A stretch of DNA of 64,000 bases. Source: Shouchella rhizosphaerae (lineage in GTDB: Bacteria > Bacillota > Bacilli > Bacillales > Bacillaceae_D). The stretch covers positions 1-64,000 of the forward strand of contig NZ_FRBS01000003.1 in the NCBI RefSeq assembly GCF_900142675.1, given 5' to 3'. This document shows, piece after piece, positions 62,806-64,000 of this stretch. The position numbers and the translations under genes are program-made. Within the stretch, counting starts at the first letter, position 1, and each line of letters opens with the position of its first letter. The notes beneath the pieces were generated by a model. The model saw only the letters and a list, made by a program, of their open reading frames with translations. It was not told the origin of the DNA and made no database searches.

Positions 62806-64000
62806 TTATAACGGCATGTTGCCATGCTTTTTTTGCCAATTAGCACGTTCATCTTTGCACGCTAAAATCGAAAATGACTCAATTAATCGTTGCCTCGTCT
62901 CGTCAGGCTCAATCACATCGTCAATCAGCGCTTCTTTTGCCGCCGAAAAGGGATCAGCGACCTTTTCCCTATAGTTTTCTTCAAATTGTAAAAGCGCTTT
63001 GGCCGGGTCATTGCTCGCCTGGATGTCTTTTTGATGAAGGACCGCCGCCGCCCCTGCTGGGCCCATTACTGCAATTTCAGCTCCAGGCCAGGCATAAACA
63101 AAATCGGCCCCTAAAGCTTTGCTATTTAAAGCCACATAGGCGCCACCATATGCTTTTCGCACAATCACAGTGATTTTTGGCACGGTTGCTTCGGCAAAGG
63201 CATAAATGATTTTAGCGCCATGGCGAATCAATCCGCGGCTCTCCTGCTCCACACCTGGAATAAAGCCACTGACATCTTCAAGAACGAGCAAAGGAATGTG
63301 GAAACAATCGCAAAACCGGACAAAACGGGCACACTTATCACTAGCGTCCATGTCAATGCAGCCCGCAAGATGCTTCGGATTATTGGCGACAACACCTACA
63401 GGCTGGCCATCTAGGCGAATAAAGGCGGTAATCAAGTTGCGGGCATACCGTTTCGACCATTCAAAAAAAGAATTTTCATCAGCAAGTCCGCAAATAATCG
63501 GCACCATATCATACACGGTTTTACTATCGCGGGGCAAATGGGCGCTGACTTTCTCACTCACACGCTTATGGCATGGCTTTTTCGCTCCGTTATTAGGGAG
63601 ATAACTTAAAAACTGGCGAACAAGCACGAATAACTCCGCTTCTGTTTTTGCGCAAAAGTGGGCAACGCCACTTTTTTCAGAATGCATGCGGGCACCGCCT
63701 AAGTCTTCCATTTTCACTTCTGCCCCTGTCGCTGCTTTAAGCACCTTTGGGCCAGTAATCACCATTTGGCTCATTTGGTCGACCATAAAGATTGCATCAG
63801 TCAACGCCGGAGAGTAGACGGCCCCGCCTGCACATGGCCCTAGCATAACTGAAAGCTGGGGGATGGCGCCTGAATAGCGAACATTTCGCTTAAAAATGTC
63901 TCCGTAGCCAGCAAGCGCTTTTGCCCCTTCTTGGATTCTGGCCCCTCCTGAATCGATCAGGGCAATGAGCGGTGCTTGCATGTCGTAGGCCAAGTCCATA
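62806..64000 (-). CDS. Acyl-CoA carboxylase carboxyltransferase subunit (partial)
   Basis: The 5' end lies outside the window; 397 residues are visible. It is a carboxyltransferase beta subunit of the propionyl-/acetyl-CoA carboxylase or MmdA/YqjD kind. Motifs: DSGGARIQEGAKALAGYGDI, LGPCAGGAVYSPALTDAI, VEDVSGFIPGVEQE-like VLEDVSGFIPGVEQESRG and VRKAYGGAYVALNSK. The C-terminal half is the second crotonase-like domain. Which acyl-CoA it uses depends on neighbours beyond the window. Confidence 0.88.
   Translation of the reverse strand, partial: MDLAYDMQAPLIALIDSGGARIQEGAKALAGYGDIFKRNVRYSGAIPQLSVMLGPCAGGAVYSPALTDAIFMVDQMSQMVITGPKVLKAATGAEVKMEDLGGARMHSEKSGVAHFCAKTEAELFVLVRQFLSYLPNNGAKKPCHKRVSEKVSAHLPRDSKTVYDMVPIICGLADENSFFEWSKRYARNLITAFIRLDGQPVGVVANNPKHLAGCIDMDASDKCARFVRFCDCFHIPLLVLEDVSGFIPGVEQESRGLIRHGAKIIYAFAEATVPKITVIVRKAYGGAYVALNSKALGADFVYAWPGAEIAVMGPAGAAAVLHQKDIQASNDPAKALLQFEENYREKVADPFSAAKEALIDDVIEPDETRQRLIESFSILACKDERANWQKKHGNMPL

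Overview
The window looks like chromosomal DNA of a low-to-moderate GC, endospore-forming member of the Bacillaceae, probably an alkaliphile of the Shouchella (Bacillus) clausii / Alkalihalobacillus type. This is inferred from gene content and order; no search was run. Read from right to left, the conserved genes follow the Bacillus subtilis order closely: argCJBD-carAB-argF, comZ, fabHA-fabF, yjaZ, yjbA, trpS, yjbC, spx, mecA, coiA, spxH, yjbI, cwlQ, yjbK, yjbL, sasB, nadF, yjbO, fabI, the cot cluster and yjcD. Blocks I would expect from B. subtilis but do not see are the opp/app peptide transporters, pepF and med.

Layout. 1-790: minus-strand tRNA cluster (Ala, Ser, fMet, Gln, Gly) with its own strong promoter, plus two severed 5' tRNA pieces joined to a shared repeat element. 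853-2902: comGA-comGB, with no comGC-comGG after them. 3058-9340: UvrD-like helicase YjcD, then a spore-surface cluster (coiled-coil protein, CotX, CotW, a 43-residue basic protein, a cysteine-rich protein, a coiled-coil/beta protein). Three of its genes have good SigK-type promoters. 9464-17961: methyltransferase, DUF1360 protein, fabI with a FapR box, and the yjbO-nadF-sasB-yjbL operon facing yjbK, cwlQ, yjbI and spxH. 18017-21620: coiA, mecA, spx, yjbC. 21741-28459: assorted genes including trpS, yjbA and yjaZ. 28540-35058: a block not expected from the B. subtilis order, with a second small alarmone synthetase, coaA, a CAP-domain secreted protein, a LysM hydrolase behind two WalR-like boxes, and a CBS/tRNA-nucleotidyltransferase fusion. 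35191-38258: fabF-fabHA with a FapR box, and comZ. 38404-40011: prfC. 40067-51290: two accessory genes and the arginine/carbamoyl-phosphate operon. 51420-64000: ctaG, a HAD phosphatase, a GNAT protein, an SNF2 helicase operon, a BsuPI-like lipoprotein, yitT-yitV, a rhodanese and a truncated acyl-CoA carboxylase subunit.

How it fits together. The left half is rich in competence and redox-proteolysis control: ComGA/ComGB, CoiA, MecA, Spx, its ClpXP adaptor SpxH, and ComZ. Fatty-acid elongation (FabHA, FabF, FabI) is split over two loci, each with a FapR-type operator sharing the core ATTAGTACCTGAT. Arginine synthesis is one seven-gene operon whose promoter carries an ARG-box-like palindrome. 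Two (p)ppGpp synthetases lie 14 kb apart. The best candidates for undescribed biology are the SigK-driven coat genes with unfamiliar proteins, the SNF2 operon ending in a coupled 51-residue gene, and the tRNA-fragment/repeat units at the left edge.
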